From the NCBI RefSeq assembly GCF_000282495.1, contig NZ_AKJE01000039.1:59584-123583 (forward strand): a stretch of DNA of 64,000 nucleotides, read 5' to 3'. Made by a program: the position numbers and the translations under genes. This DNA comes from Pseudomonas sp. GM79 (GTDB lineage: Bacteria > Pseudomonadota > Gammaproteobacteria > Pseudomonadales > Pseudomonadaceae). Positions 56,501 to 63,990 of the stretch are shown piece by piece (the first letter of the stretch is position 1; each line of letters starts with the position of its first letter). Below the pieces are notes generated by a model. It saw nothing but the letters and a program-made list of their open reading frames with translations. It searched no databases and was not told where the DNA came from.

Positions 56501-58384
56501 CCAGCGTTCGGGCGCGAAGGCCAGCCCCTGACAACCGGCGACCGCCAGAGTGCTTTCCCGCGCGTCGCCTGCGGCACACAGCAGGACTTTCGCCTGCGCA
56601 CCTGCGAGCATCTGCTGCAAACGTGCGTCCGGCGCCTTGACGTCCAGCGGCATGTACACCGCCCCGGCCTTGATCACCCCTAACACGCAGGTCAGCCATT
56701 GCAGTGAGCGCTCCATCAGCACCGCCACGGGTTGCCCGCTCTGCACACCTTGCGCACGCAGGTAGTGGGCCAGGCGATTGGCGTCCTGATCCAGCGCCTG
56801 GAAACTCAACGTCCGTTCGAGACAGCGTGCAGCCAGCGCTTCAGGCTGTACGGCCACCTGACGCTCCCATTGCTGCAACACCGACTCCGCCGGCTGCCGT
56901 GGCGCCAGCGCCGGCGGTACTGGCGTGGAGGCAAGACTGTGCAGCGGCGCCTGCGGGGCGCTGAGCAATTCGCGGAACAGGCCGAGCAGCGTCGGGATAA
57001 ACCCCTCGATGGTCGAGTGCTGGTACAGGTCGCTGGCGTAGGTCATTTGCCCATGGATCAGCGTGCCGTCATCGGTGATGTCCAGTGCCAGATCGAAGTG
57101 CGTGCCTTCTTTGTCCAGCGGATACTCAGTAACGCTCAGGCCCGGCAGGCTCATCGAACGCTGGGTCTGCATGCCGACGTTCTGGTTGAACTTGGCCTGG
57201 AACAAAGGGTTATGCCCCAGGGTTCGCTCGGGCACCAGTTCATCCACCAGTTGCTCGAAAGGCAGCTCCTGATGGGCCTGGGCACCGAATGATGCTTCCC
57301 GAACCCGAGCCAGCAAATCGACGAAGCTGCCGCGCTCATCGACCTGGCAACGCAGCACCTGAGTGTTGACGAAGAAGCCGATCAGCCCTTCCACCTCGGA
57401 GCGCCCACGGTTGGCATTGGGCACGCCGACGCGAACATCGCGCTGGCCGCCAAGACGCGACAGGAACAACGAAAAACCGGCCAGCACCAGCATGAACAAG
57501 CTGATGCCCTGAGCCCGGGCAAAGCCGTTCAACTGCCGGGACAGGTCCGCACCGAAATCAAAGCTCAGGGTCTGGCCTTCGAAACTCTGGGTCAGTGGCC
57601 GGGGGAAATCCGCCGCCACGTCCAACAGCGGATGCTCTTCACCCAGCTGCTGGCGCCAGTAATCGAGTTGCCGCTCGCCCTCGCCGGCCTCCAGCCAGCG
57701 GCGCTGCCAGATCGCGTAGTCGGCGTACTGCAACGGCAACGCCGGCAATTGCGGTTCACGCTCCAGACTGAAGGCCTGATAGCACTGCACGAATTCCTTG
57801 ACCATGACGTCCATCGACCAGCCATCGGAGACGATGTGGTGCATGCTCACGATCAGCACATGTTCATCGTCCGCCAGACGGAACAGGCTGGCCCGCAACA
57901 ATGGCCCGTGAAGCAAATCGAACGGTTGCGCGGCTGCTTCCTGAACCCGCCGCGCCAGCTCGGTTTCACGTTCTTGCACGGCGACGCTCGAGAGATCGAC
58001 GCGTTGCAGTGGCACGCTCTGCTGGTCGAGGATGACCTGGCTCGGCTGGTCGTTGTCGGTCTGGAACACCGTGCGCAGCACTTCATGGCGCGCCACCAGA
58101 TGATCGAAGGAACGCAACAGCGCAGCCTCGTTCAGCTGCCCGTGCAAGCGCAGGCCGGCGGCCATGTTGTACGCGGCGCTCTGCGGGTCGAGCTGCCAGA
58201 GAAACAGCAGACGTTGCTGGGCAAACGAGAGCGGGATCACCGCGCAGTCGTGACGACTGACCGGCAGCGGCAGCAGGCTGAAGTCTTTACCCTCCTCGCG
58301 CAGTTTGGCGAGAAACAGTCGACGTTGCTCCAGCGGCAAACCGACGAACCTTTTAGCGATACGCTCCGCCATATTGCCGCTCAT
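50555..58384 (-). CDS. pvdJ: Pyoverdine NRPS, two modules (Asp with epimerization, then Ala)
   Basis: This 2609-residue synthetase is C-A-T-E-C-A-T. The first C domain is LCL type (HHIVSDGWS near 170), the second DCL type (HHILMDGWS near 1691). A-domain cores lie near 656 and 2160. Codes are DLTKIGHVGK (Asp) and DLWNNALTYK (Ala). T domains are GGDS near 1043 (before E) and GGHS near 2536. The E site is HHLVVDG near 1224. Predicted residues are D-Asp, hydroxylated by the nearby SyrP-like oxygenase, then L-Ala. No extra interface domain is present in the Asp module. It overlaps the upstream NRPS by four bases (ATGA). The symbol is by position. Confidence 0.93.
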   Translation of the reverse strand: MSGNMAERIAKRFVGLPLEQRRLFLAKLREEGKDFSLLPLPVSRHDCAVIPLSFAQQRLLFLWQLDPQSAAYNMAAGLRLHGQLNEAALLRSFDHLVARHEVLRTVFQTDNDQPSQVILDQQSVPLQRVDLSSVAVQERETELARRVQEAAAQPFDLLHGPLLRASLFRLADDEHVLIVSMHHIVSDGWSMDVMVKEFVQCYQAFSLEREPQLPALPLQYADYAIWQRRWLEAGEGERQLDYWRQQLGEEHPLLDVAADFPRPLTQSFEGQTLSFDFGADLSRQLNGFARAQGISLFMLVLAGFSLFLSRLGGQRDVRVGVPNANRGRSEVEGLIGFFVNTQVLRCQVDERGSFVDLLARVREASFGAQAHQELPFEQLVDELVPERTLGHNPLFQAKFNQNVGMQTQRSMSLPGLSVTEYPLDKEGTHFDLALDITDDGTLIHGQMTYASDLYQHSTIEGFIPTLLGLFRELLSAPQAPLHSLASTPVPPALAPRQPAESVLQQWERQVAVQPEALAARCLERTLSFQALDQDANRLAHYLRAQGVQSGQPVAVLMERSLQWLTCVLGVIKAGAVYMPLDVKAPDARLQQMLAGAQAKVLLCAAGDARESTLAVAGCQGLAFAPERWQDQPTTKPLLRVSADAAAYVIHTSGSTGQPKGVLVSHGALASYVCGALERLALEPAASMALVSTIAADLGFTVLFGALCSGRLLHVLPEELGFDPDRFADYMAGHQVGVLKIVPGHLAALMQASRAADVLPQHALIVGGEACSPALLEQVRRLKPGCRFINHYGPSETTVGVLTHELKDLDAGARSVPVGRPLPGAHVYVLDDVLNAVADQVAGELYIGGESVALGYLGQPGLTAERFLPDPFGAVGARVYRSGDRVRRNRQGALEFIGRADDQVKVRGYRVEPAEVARVLLGLSGVSEAAVLALPLDGDEARLQLVAYCVAAPDLALNVDDLRQQLQACLPEYMVPAQIVVLERLPLTANGKLDKRALPTPGLVTQQFVAPVGEVEQKLAAIWADVLKLEQVGSTDNFFELGGDSILSLQIIARAKRQGIKLSPKQLFEKQTIAQLAAVAKLIESKPAASVAQKISGELPLLPIQARFFQTDIPRRHHWNQSVMLQPQIPLDATHLHNALMALIEQHDALNLSFQASGEIWQATFQAQRNTDLLWVRALDDLADLPALASEAQRSLDLQQGRLVRAVLVNLPDATQRLLLVIHHLVVDGVSWRVLLEDLQQAYTALAAGKAMVLPGRSSSLQAWAQHLHRYGQSDALKAERDYWQRTLEGGNSDLPRDFPETVQTRRQAARATSRLNKTLTHALLKVAPAAYRTQINDLLLTALARVLCDWSEQDSVLIQLEGHGREDLFDDLDLSRTVGWFSSLFPVRLTPQAEPGTSLCAIKEQLRAVPGKGIGYGVLRYLSGFEPLRELAPPRITFNYLGQFDGAFDAADGALLVPTADSTGEHQDDDAPLGNWLSVDGQVYGGELELSWTFGQGMYRPHTIQALADAYCHELERLIEHCTAGEHAGVTPSDFNLLSLTQAQLSALPVPARDISDLYPLSPMQQGILFHSLNEPDGPAYTNQLRVDVRQLDAELFRQAWQQTLEAHEILRTVFVWPEDADAPVQIVRQTVQMPMTVQDWRGRDDLHASLDQLAREDLAAGFELDQAPLLRVLLVRTAEAQHHLIYTSHHILMDGWSTSQLFGEVLQRYVGMTPAAAPGRYRDYIEWLGQRDTQVSREFWTSALADLQEPTRLSSAMPVSQTLASGYADYQHVFSEQQTGDLNRFAREQKVTLNTLMQAAWLVLLQRYTGQDTVAFGATVAGRPTDLPGVEQQIGLFINTLPVVASPSAEIPVGQWIQQVQSLNLALREHEHTPLYDIQRWAGQGAGALFDSILVFENYPMAEALAQGSATGLEFSAIVRQEQTHYPLTLVAVTGRELTLGLSFDQACFDHATIANLSTQLEGLMMQFMADASQPLGALQLLDGAPRQAAVDWGKAAITALDSRNVVERIDAQVQRQPQAAAVLFAEQALDYRTLDARANRLAHKLQALGVGPEVRVGVCMRRTPDMLVGLLAILKAGGAYVPLDPEYPQERLLYMLEDSCAAVLLTEAALQAMLPEALPSQVLLVEEGAEWLAGYPSTAPVSRIVAQNLAYVIYTSGSTGKPKGVAITHANLAALIQWSQGVYRDEQLRGVLASTSICFDLSVWEIFVTLASGGCMVLADNALALPELPARERVTLINTVPSAIAALQRAGQIPASVTTINLAGEPLKQTLVDTLYASTSVKQVYDLYGPSEDTTYSTFTLRTANGRANIGRPLDNTVAYLLDSQLQLLPAGLAAELYLAGAGVTRGYLLRPGLTAERFVPDPFATNGERLYRTGDLVRQGPDDTIEYIGRADHQVKIRGFRIELSEIEARLLEQPEVRETVVLAQEGAAGKHLHAYVVASQPGSLSLVESLRAALANRLPAHMVPSHLHVIDALPLTPNGKLDRKALMALGGHPTLQRYEAPRTDLQWEVATVWQEVLEVERVGLTDNFFQLGGHSLLATLVVTRIKERLGDKVPLKELFEADTLQAFCTRIEALRVDLSPVQDELAKSLEALKRLSLDDLEKLIS

Positions 58385-61300
58385 ACTTCAACTCCCTCCA
58401 AAGAACTCATGAACTGATCCATGTCGGACCAGTCGTTATCGCTTGCACCGCCGGCCAGCGCGGCCAACTCCAGCGCCAGATCGCCCAGCAGCGGTGTCTC
58501 GAACAGGCTGCGCAACGGCAGCACCACGCCCAACTGGCTTTTGATCCGCGCGATCACTTGCGCGGCCAGCAACGAATGCCCGCCCAACTCGAAGAAATGG
58601 TCATCGACACCGACCCGTGGCACTTGCAGCACCTCGATCCAGATCTGCGCCAGCGCCTGTTCGGTGTCGGTTTGCGGGGCGCGATAGCTGCTCTGCAATT
58701 GGCTCGGATCGGGGGTCGGCAGAGCCTTGCGGTCGAGTTTTCCGCTGGGGGTCAGGGGCAGGCGCGGCAACAGTAGCAAGTGGCCGGGTACCATGTAGTC
58801 CGGCAGGTTCTTCTGCAGTGAGGCCCGGATTTGCTGACGCAGAATCACTTGCTCTGCCGCGCTGCCGAGCACGCTCTGATCAACCACCAGATACGCCACC
58901 AGTTGCGCGCCACCGGCCAAGGGCAAGGCCAGCACCACGGCCTCACGAATCCCCGGGCATTGCTGCAACCGCGACTCGATTTCCCCCAACTCAATGCGGA
59001 ACCCGCGAATCTTCACTTGGTGATCGACGCGACCGATGTACTCCACCGCGCCGTCGTCGCGCAGCCGGGCACGGTCGCCGGTGCGGTACAGGCGCTCACC
59101 GACCGCGAACGGATCGGCGATAAACCGTTGGGCGCTGAGCGTCGGCTGCCGATGATAACCACGGGCCAGGCCCGGTCCGCCGATGTACAACTCGCCCACC
59201 GCTCCTTGCGGCAGCAGATTCAAATCATCGTCGAGCACGTACAGCCGGCGTTGCTCCAGACCGTGACCGATCGGAATGCCACGCCACGACACCGCCTCGG
59301 CGGTCAATGCGCTGCAATCATGGATGGTCGAGACCACCGTCGCCTCGGTCGGGCCGTAGGTGTTGAGCAAACGCACATGACCCAACCCGGCGCGTTGCCA
59401 CAGACGCAGTCCGTCCACCGCCATCGCCTCGCCGCCCACGTGAATCTGGCGCAAGGCGCCGAAGTGGACAGGCGGATTGGCCGCGTAATCCTGCACCACC
59501 GAATACCAGTAAGCGGCCGGCAAATCCGCCAGGGTAATGCCCTGTTCGACGATCACTTCGTGCAACGTCGCACTGTCCCACAGGCCCGCATCACGCAGGA
59601 CGACACAGGCGCCATGGCACAGCGGCGGGAAGAATTGCTCGACGAAACCGTCAAAACTGCTGGTGGCGAATTGCAGCACGCGATCACCTTCGCGCAAATC
59701 GCTGTAGTCGATCGCCCGCGCGATGAATTCGCTCAATGCGCCGTGACTGACGGCCACGCCCTTCGGCCGGCCGGTGGAGCCGGAGGTGTAAATCACGTAG
59801 GCAAGGTTGTGCGGATCTACCGTCACTTGCGGGTTGTCCTGGCTCGCCGCGTCGCTGTGCGGTGGTTGGTCCAGACACAGGCAGTCGATGCCATCGAGCG
59901 CCGGCAGGCTGCTCAGCAGCGGGCTCTCGGTCAGCACCAGTTTCAGCCCGCTGTCATCGAGCACATGGCGCAAGCGTTCGGCCGGGGTGTGCGGGTCCAG
60001 CGGCACATAGGCGCCGCCGGCCTTGAGTACGGCCAGCAACGCCACGGCCAGTTCCAGCGATCGCCCCAACGCCACACCGACCAGCACATCGGGGCCGACG
60101 CCTTTGGCGCGCAACTGATGGGCCAGACGATTGCTGCGAGCATTCAGTTCGGCATAACTGAGTGAGGGCGACTGATCGCCCGCCAGGATCACTGCGGTGG
60201 TGTCGGGAGTGCGCGCCGCCTGGGCCTCGAACAGTTGCGGCATGCCGGGCAGCAGCGCCGGGTTGGCGACGGCTTGAATCAAGCGCTCGCGCTCATCCGT
60301 GCCGAGCATCGACACCTCGCCCAGCGGTTGTTGCGGATCACGGCAGACCGATACCAGCACGTTGTGCCAATGCTCGGCCAACGCGGCGATGGTCGGTGCG
60401 TCGAAGAGGTCGGTGGCGTAAGTGAACGCGGCGAACAGTTGCTCGCCCTCCTCCCGGGTGTCGAGCATCAGGTCGCTGGTGGCCGCATGCTGACGCCCGC
60501 TACCGGCCAGTTGCTGCTCACTCAGATAGCCGACCTGCAAACCGCAATCGAGCCGCACATCCTGCAGATCGGTCACCAGCGGCTGGTGGTTGAACATCAC
60601 CTGAAACAACGGATTGTGACTCTGACTGCGGGCCGGCTGCAGGGCTTCGAGCAATGCATCAAACGGCAGATCCTGATGGGCCTGGGCGCCAAGCGCCGCC
60701 TGACGCAGGCTCTGCAGCAGGTCGCTGAAACGGGTCTGCGGGGTGACCTCGCTACGCAGGATCTGGGTATTGACGAAGAAGCCGATCAAGCCTTCGGTTT
60801 CATTGCGGGTGCGGTTGGCGATCAAACCGCCGACACGGATGTCGGTCTGGCCGCTGTAGCGGTGCAGCAAGGTCTTGAAAGCCGCCAGCAGCACCACGAA
60901 CAGCGTTACGCCCTGGCGCTGGGCGAGGGTTTTCAGCGCCTGGCGCAGGGCTCCGTCGATGACTTTTTCCAGGCGCGCGCCCTGGTGGCTGGACTGGGCC
61001 GGATAGGCACGGTCGGTGGGCAATTCGAGGATCGGGTGTTCTTCACCCAACTGCGTGCGCCAGTAATCGAGCTGGCGTTCGCGCTCCCCGGCTTCCAGCC
61101 AACTGCGTTGCCACAGGGCGTAGTCGCGGTAGTGCACGGTCAGTGCCGGCAAGGTCGGTTGCCGCCCCGCGACCAGCCCATCGTAGGTGCGCATGAACTC
61201 GTCGATCAGAATGTTCATCGACCAGCCATCGGCAATGATGTGGTGCAACGTCAGCAACAGCACGTGCTCCTGCTCGGCCAGGCGCAACAGGCGAAGGCTC

Positions 61301-61788
61301 AGCAATGGCCCCTGCTGCAAGTCGAACGCCTGAGTGGCTTCAGCCAACATGTGCTGTTGCGCCTGCGGCCAGCGCCGTTCCTCAGGCAAGGCACTCAGGT
61401 CGTTGATCGCCAGTGTCAGGTCACGGGGTTCGGCCACCCGCTGGAATGCACGCTCGCCCTCCTGGCCGAAGGTGGTGCGCAGGCACTCATGGCGCTCGAC
61501 AAGCAGGCTGAACGCGCGCTCCAGCGCCTCGGTTTGCAGCGCACCGCTCAGGCGCACCGCCATCGGCAGGTTGTAGGCCGCGCTCTGCGGATCCAGCTGC
61601 CAGAGGAACCACATCCGCTGCTGGGCATAGGACAGGCCATCACGCTCATCGACCCCGACACAGGAGGTCATGGGAAGCTGCGCAAAATCGATGCCTTCGC
61701 GGGCCATGCCGGCCAGAAACAAGCGGCGCTTGTCCTGCGGCAGTTCGATAAAGCGGCGGGCGAGTTTCTGTGCGTCTGCGGCATTCAT
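58381..61788 (-). CDS. pvdI: Pyoverdine NRPS, single module (Lys)
   Basis: This 1135-residue synthetase is C-A-T. The C domain is LCL type (HHIIADGWS near 183), fitting an L-configured donor such as the Dab of PvdL. The A-domain core lies near 670 with code DGEDHGTVVK, the lysine code of pyoverdine synthetases. The T domain carries GGHSLLAAQ near 1069. There is no E domain, so L-Lys is expected, the first residue after the chromophore. A short N-terminal helical region (MNAADAQKLARRFIELPQDK) and an acidic C-terminal tail (ASDNDWSDMDQFMSSLEG) may dock with PvdL and the next synthetase. It is the first gene of the NRPS operon. The symbol is by position. Confidence 0.93.
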   Translation of the reverse strand: MNAADAQKLARRFIELPQDKRRLFLAGMAREGIDFAQLPMTSCVGVDERDGLSYAQQRMWFLWQLDPQSAAYNLPMAVRLSGALQTEALERAFSLLVERHECLRTTFGQEGERAFQRVAEPRDLTLAINDLSALPEERRWPQAQQHMLAEATQAFDLQQGPLLSLRLLRLAEQEHVLLLTLHHIIADGWSMNILIDEFMRTYDGLVAGRQPTLPALTVHYRDYALWQRSWLEAGERERQLDYWRTQLGEEHPILELPTDRAYPAQSSHQGARLEKVIDGALRQALKTLAQRQGVTLFVVLLAAFKTLLHRYSGQTDIRVGGLIANRTRNETEGLIGFFVNTQILRSEVTPQTRFSDLLQSLRQAALGAQAHQDLPFDALLEALQPARSQSHNPLFQVMFNHQPLVTDLQDVRLDCGLQVGYLSEQQLAGSGRQHAATSDLMLDTREEGEQLFAAFTYATDLFDAPTIAALAEHWHNVLVSVCRDPQQPLGEVSMLGTDERERLIQAVANPALLPGMPQLFEAQAARTPDTTAVILAGDQSPSLSYAELNARSNRLAHQLRAKGVGPDVLVGVALGRSLELAVALLAVLKAGGAYVPLDPHTPAERLRHVLDDSGLKLVLTESPLLSSLPALDGIDCLCLDQPPHSDAASQDNPQVTVDPHNLAYVIYTSGSTGRPKGVAVSHGALSEFIARAIDYSDLREGDRVLQFATSSFDGFVEQFFPPLCHGACVVLRDAGLWDSATLHEVIVEQGITLADLPAAYWYSVVQDYAANPPVHFGALRQIHVGGEAMAVDGLRLWQRAGLGHVRLLNTYGPTEATVVSTIHDCSALTAEAVSWRGIPIGHGLEQRRLYVLDDDLNLLPQGAVGELYIGGPGLARGYHRQPTLSAQRFIADPFAVGERLYRTGDRARLRDDGAVEYIGRVDHQVKIRGFRIELGEIESRLQQCPGIREAVVLALPLAGGAQLVAYLVVDQSVLGSAAEQVILRQQIRASLQKNLPDYMVPGHLLLLPRLPLTPSGKLDRKALPTPDPSQLQSSYRAPQTDTEQALAQIWIEVLQVPRVGVDDHFFELGGHSLLAAQVIARIKSQLGVVLPLRSLFETPLLGDLALELAALAGGASDNDWSDMDQFMSSLEGVEV

Positions 61789-61845
61789 GCATTGGGTCCT
61801 TGCTGATCGGCGGCGTGACCAGGAGGCCCGGTCGTATCAACAAGA

Positions 61846-61869
61846 ACGAATGGCTGACGCGATGATTTA
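61846..61869 (-). promoter_or_regulatory. Iron-starvation (PvdS) box of the NRPS operon
   Basis: The minus strand reads TAAAT, 16 bases, CGT, ending 57 bp before the first NRPS start codon. One box appears to serve more than 25 kb of NRPS genes. Confidence 0.85.
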
Positions 61870-61909
61870 GCGGCACCGACAAACGCGGCCAGTCCGTTGA
61901 GGTGCAGAA

Positions 61910-62004
61910 CCTGTGGGAGCGGGCTTGCTCGCGAAGAGGGCGTGTCAGTCGACATTAATGTTGCCGGGCACACCGCTTTCGCGAGCAAGCCCGCTCCCAC
62001 AGGT
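61910..62004. repeat. Paired REP palindromes (inverted pair)
   Basis: Two inverted REP cores lie upstream of the NRPS promoter and downstream of the hydroxylase terminator. Confidence 0.9.
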
Positions 62005-62043
62005 TCTGCACCAGGCATTAGACCGAGCAATGGACAGCGCAAC

Positions 62044-62079
62044 AAAAACGCCGAAGCCGGTGCAAGACCGGCTTCGGCG
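62044..62079 (-). terminator. Rho-independent terminator of the thioesterase-hydroxylase operon
   Basis: A perfect 13-bp stem (CGCCGAAGCCGGT / ACCGGCTTCGGCG, five-base loop) is followed on the minus strand by five Ts, 15 bp past the hydroxylase stop codon. Confidence 0.92.
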
Positions 62080-62094
62080 ACAGGACTGTTCAGA

Positions 62095-63078
62095 TCAGCG
62101 CGCGTCCTGGGAATGCCCTTCGGCCATCGCGACAATCACCTTGCGCTTGCCTTCGAAGGGCGCGCGGGCATGGGCCGAGAGCATGTTGTCGAGCATCAGC
62201 ACATCGCCCTCCTGCCAGGGAAAACTGATGGCGCAGTCATCGAGCACCGCACGAATTTCACTGAGCACCTCATCCTCGATGGGCGAGCCGTCGCCGTAGT
62301 AGACGTTACGCGGCAGGTCTTCTTCGTCGACGATGTCCAGCAAGGTTTCACGCACCTCCGGCTGCAGGTTGGAAATGTGGAACAGGTGAGCCTGATTGAA
62401 CCAGACCATGTCGCCGGTCACCGGATGACACGCCACCGCCTGACAGGTCTGGCGGGTGCGCAATTCACCGTCGTCCTTCCACTCGCAAATGATGCCGTGG
62501 GCCTTGCAGTAGGCCTCTGCCACGTCGCGGTCTTCGGTGTTGAACACCTGTTCCCACGCCACGTCCAGCCCGTTACCGAAATTGCGCACGTACATCAGGC
62601 CTTTGCTGACGAAGCGCTCGCGGATCGCGACAGGCATGCGCCGATAGACTTCCCGACTGTCGGCAATCGGCGTTTCGCCGCCCGAGGTGGCGGCGATCAT
62701 GCTGTAGAACCAGATTTTCATCGGCCAGTCCCGGGAATAGGCCTGCTCGTTGTGCAGCGGAATGCTCTGATGCGCCGGGTATTCGGTGGAGGTGTAAACC
62801 CCTTGGGTGACATTGGTGCGCGGCGTCGAGCCGAACTCGTAATTGAGCAGCGGATGGCCGAAGCCAGCGGCGAATTGGCGGAACTGCTCGGCACCGTCCA
62901 GCTGGAACCCGCGAAACAGAATGCCGCCGTCACGCAGCAGATGCGCATCCACCAGCTCATTCAATTCATCGAACACCGCCAACAGGCTGGTATTCGGCTC
63001 GGTCGCCTCCACCAACAGCGGCAAGCGACCCCGCGCCGGCAACAACGGCCGAACGGCAAAACCCACAGCAACACCCAT
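62095..63078 (-). CDS. SyrP/TauD-like Fe(II)/2-oxoglutarate dioxygenase, probable Asp beta-hydroxylase
   Basis: This 327-residue non-haem iron oxygenase has the facial ligands as His109-x-Glu111 in PLHNEQAY and His near 303 in LSAHARAP, with a 2-oxoglutarate Arg in GKRKV. The HxE form and overall sequence fit SyrP-type enzymes, which hydroxylate Asp bound to an NRPS carrier domain. The Asp code in the next NRPS operon gives the substrate. The ATG at 63078 is chosen because AGGAGG lies seven bases upstream; an in-frame TTG eight codons earlier spans that site. It is 42 bp after the thioesterase gene and ends at a strong terminator. Confidence 0.88.
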   Translation of the reverse strand: MGVAVGFAVRPLLPARGRLPLLVEATEPNTSLLAVFDELNELVDAHLLRDGGILFRGFQLDGAEQFRQFAAGFGHPLLNYEFGSTPRTNVTQGVYTSTEYPAHQSIPLHNEQAYSRDWPMKIWFYSMIAATSGGETPIADSREVYRRMPVAIRERFVSKGLMYVRNFGNGLDVAWEQVFNTEDRDVAEAYCKAHGIICEWKDDGELRTRQTCQAVACHPVTGDMVWFNQAHLFHISNLQPEVRETLLDIVDEEDLPRNVYYGDGSPIEDEVLSEIRAVLDDCAISFPWQEGDVLMLDNMLSAHARAPFEGKRKVIVAMAEGHSQDAR

Positions 63079-63120
63079 GACGGGCCTCCTGTTAACACTC
63101 AATAAAGTGAACCGCGCGCG

Positions 63121-63861
63121 CTAAAAAACCGGCGCGGCCAGCTGCGCATGACGTCGGTGATGGACTTCCAGATGATTTTTGATAATCCGCAGCACCTTGG
63201 CTTCATGCTCATGAATGAAGAAATGCCCGCCGGTCATCATGTCCACCGAGAAACTGCCCAGGGTTTCCTGGCTCCAGCCGATCAATTGCTCGGTGGTGGC
63301 CTTATCTTCCTTGCCGCCGAGCACATGCACGGGGCACTTGAGCAGTGGGCGCTGCATCGGGCGGAAGCGTCCGCAGAGCATGAAATCAGCGCGCAGGATC
63401 GGCAGCGTCAGGCTCATCAACTCCTGATTGGCCAACACTTCCTCGCTGGTGCCCTGGAAGGTGCGCAGCTGATCGATCAACTGTTCGTCGCTCTGCGGTT
63501 CGGCGAAGCCACGGTCATAGTCACTGCGCATCATCGGGGCGGCCGTGCCGGAAGCAAACAGCGCCACCGGCTCCGCAGCGCCGAGGGCACGAAAGGCGTG
63601 GGCCATCTCGCAGGCCAGCAACGCCCCCAGGCTGTGGCCGAACAGGGCGTAAGGGCCGTGCAAGGACGGCTTGTGTTCCCTGGCCAATTGCAGGGCCAGG
63701 GCACGCATGTCGGTCTGCAAGGGTTCGTCGTAACGGGCGCCTCGCCCCGGCAACTCCACCGGCTGCAAGTGTAGCCACGCCGGCAACTGGCGCCGCCAGC
63801 GGCTATAGACCATGGCGCTGGCGCCCGAATAGGGCAGGCACAGCAGTGTCAGCTTTGTCAC
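63121..63861 (-). CDS. Type II thioesterase of the pyoverdine locus
   Basis: This 246-residue alpha/beta hydrolase shows the editing-thioesterase layout. LPYSGASAMVYSRW is near the N-terminus, the nucleophile Ser77 is in FGHSLGALLACEMA, an Asp sits in LGGKEDKATTEQL, and a His in TGGHFFIHEH. Such enzymes clear wrong or stalled acyl groups from NRPS carrier domains. P. aeruginosa has two in its locus (PvdG and PA2411), and which this equals is unclear, so no symbol is given. The GTG at 63861 follows GAGGTAA. It heads a two-gene operon with the hydroxylase. Confidence 0.88.
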   Translation of the reverse strand: MTKLTLLCLPYSGASAMVYSRWRRQLPAWLHLQPVELPGRGARYDEPLQTDMRALALQLAREHKPSLHGPYALFGHSLGALLACEMAHAFRALGAAEPVALFASGTAAPMMRSDYDRGFAEPQSDEQLIDQLRTFQGTSEEVLANQELMSLTLPILRADFMLCGRFRPMQRPLLKCPVHVLGGKEDKATTEQLIGWSQETLGSFSVDMMTGGHFFIHEHEAKVLRIIKNHLEVHHRRHAQLAAPVF

Positions 63862-63895
63862 CGCACTTACCTCGATTGGTTATCTGTAAAAGAGA

Positions 63896-63919
63896 ACGGA
63901 TGAGGCGTGGTGAGAATTA
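63896..63919 (-). promoter_or_regulatory. Variant PvdS-type box upstream of the thioesterase gene
   Basis: The minus strand reads TAATT, exactly 16 bases, then CGT, 34 bp before the GTG. Spacing and -10 fit the PvdS box, but the -35 differs at one base from TAAAT. Confidence 0.5.
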
Positions 63920-63990
63920 GTCAGTGGGAACGAGCCTGGCTCGCACACAGGTATCTGCTTCGCCATAGGATTGGTGAACGACACCAATCA

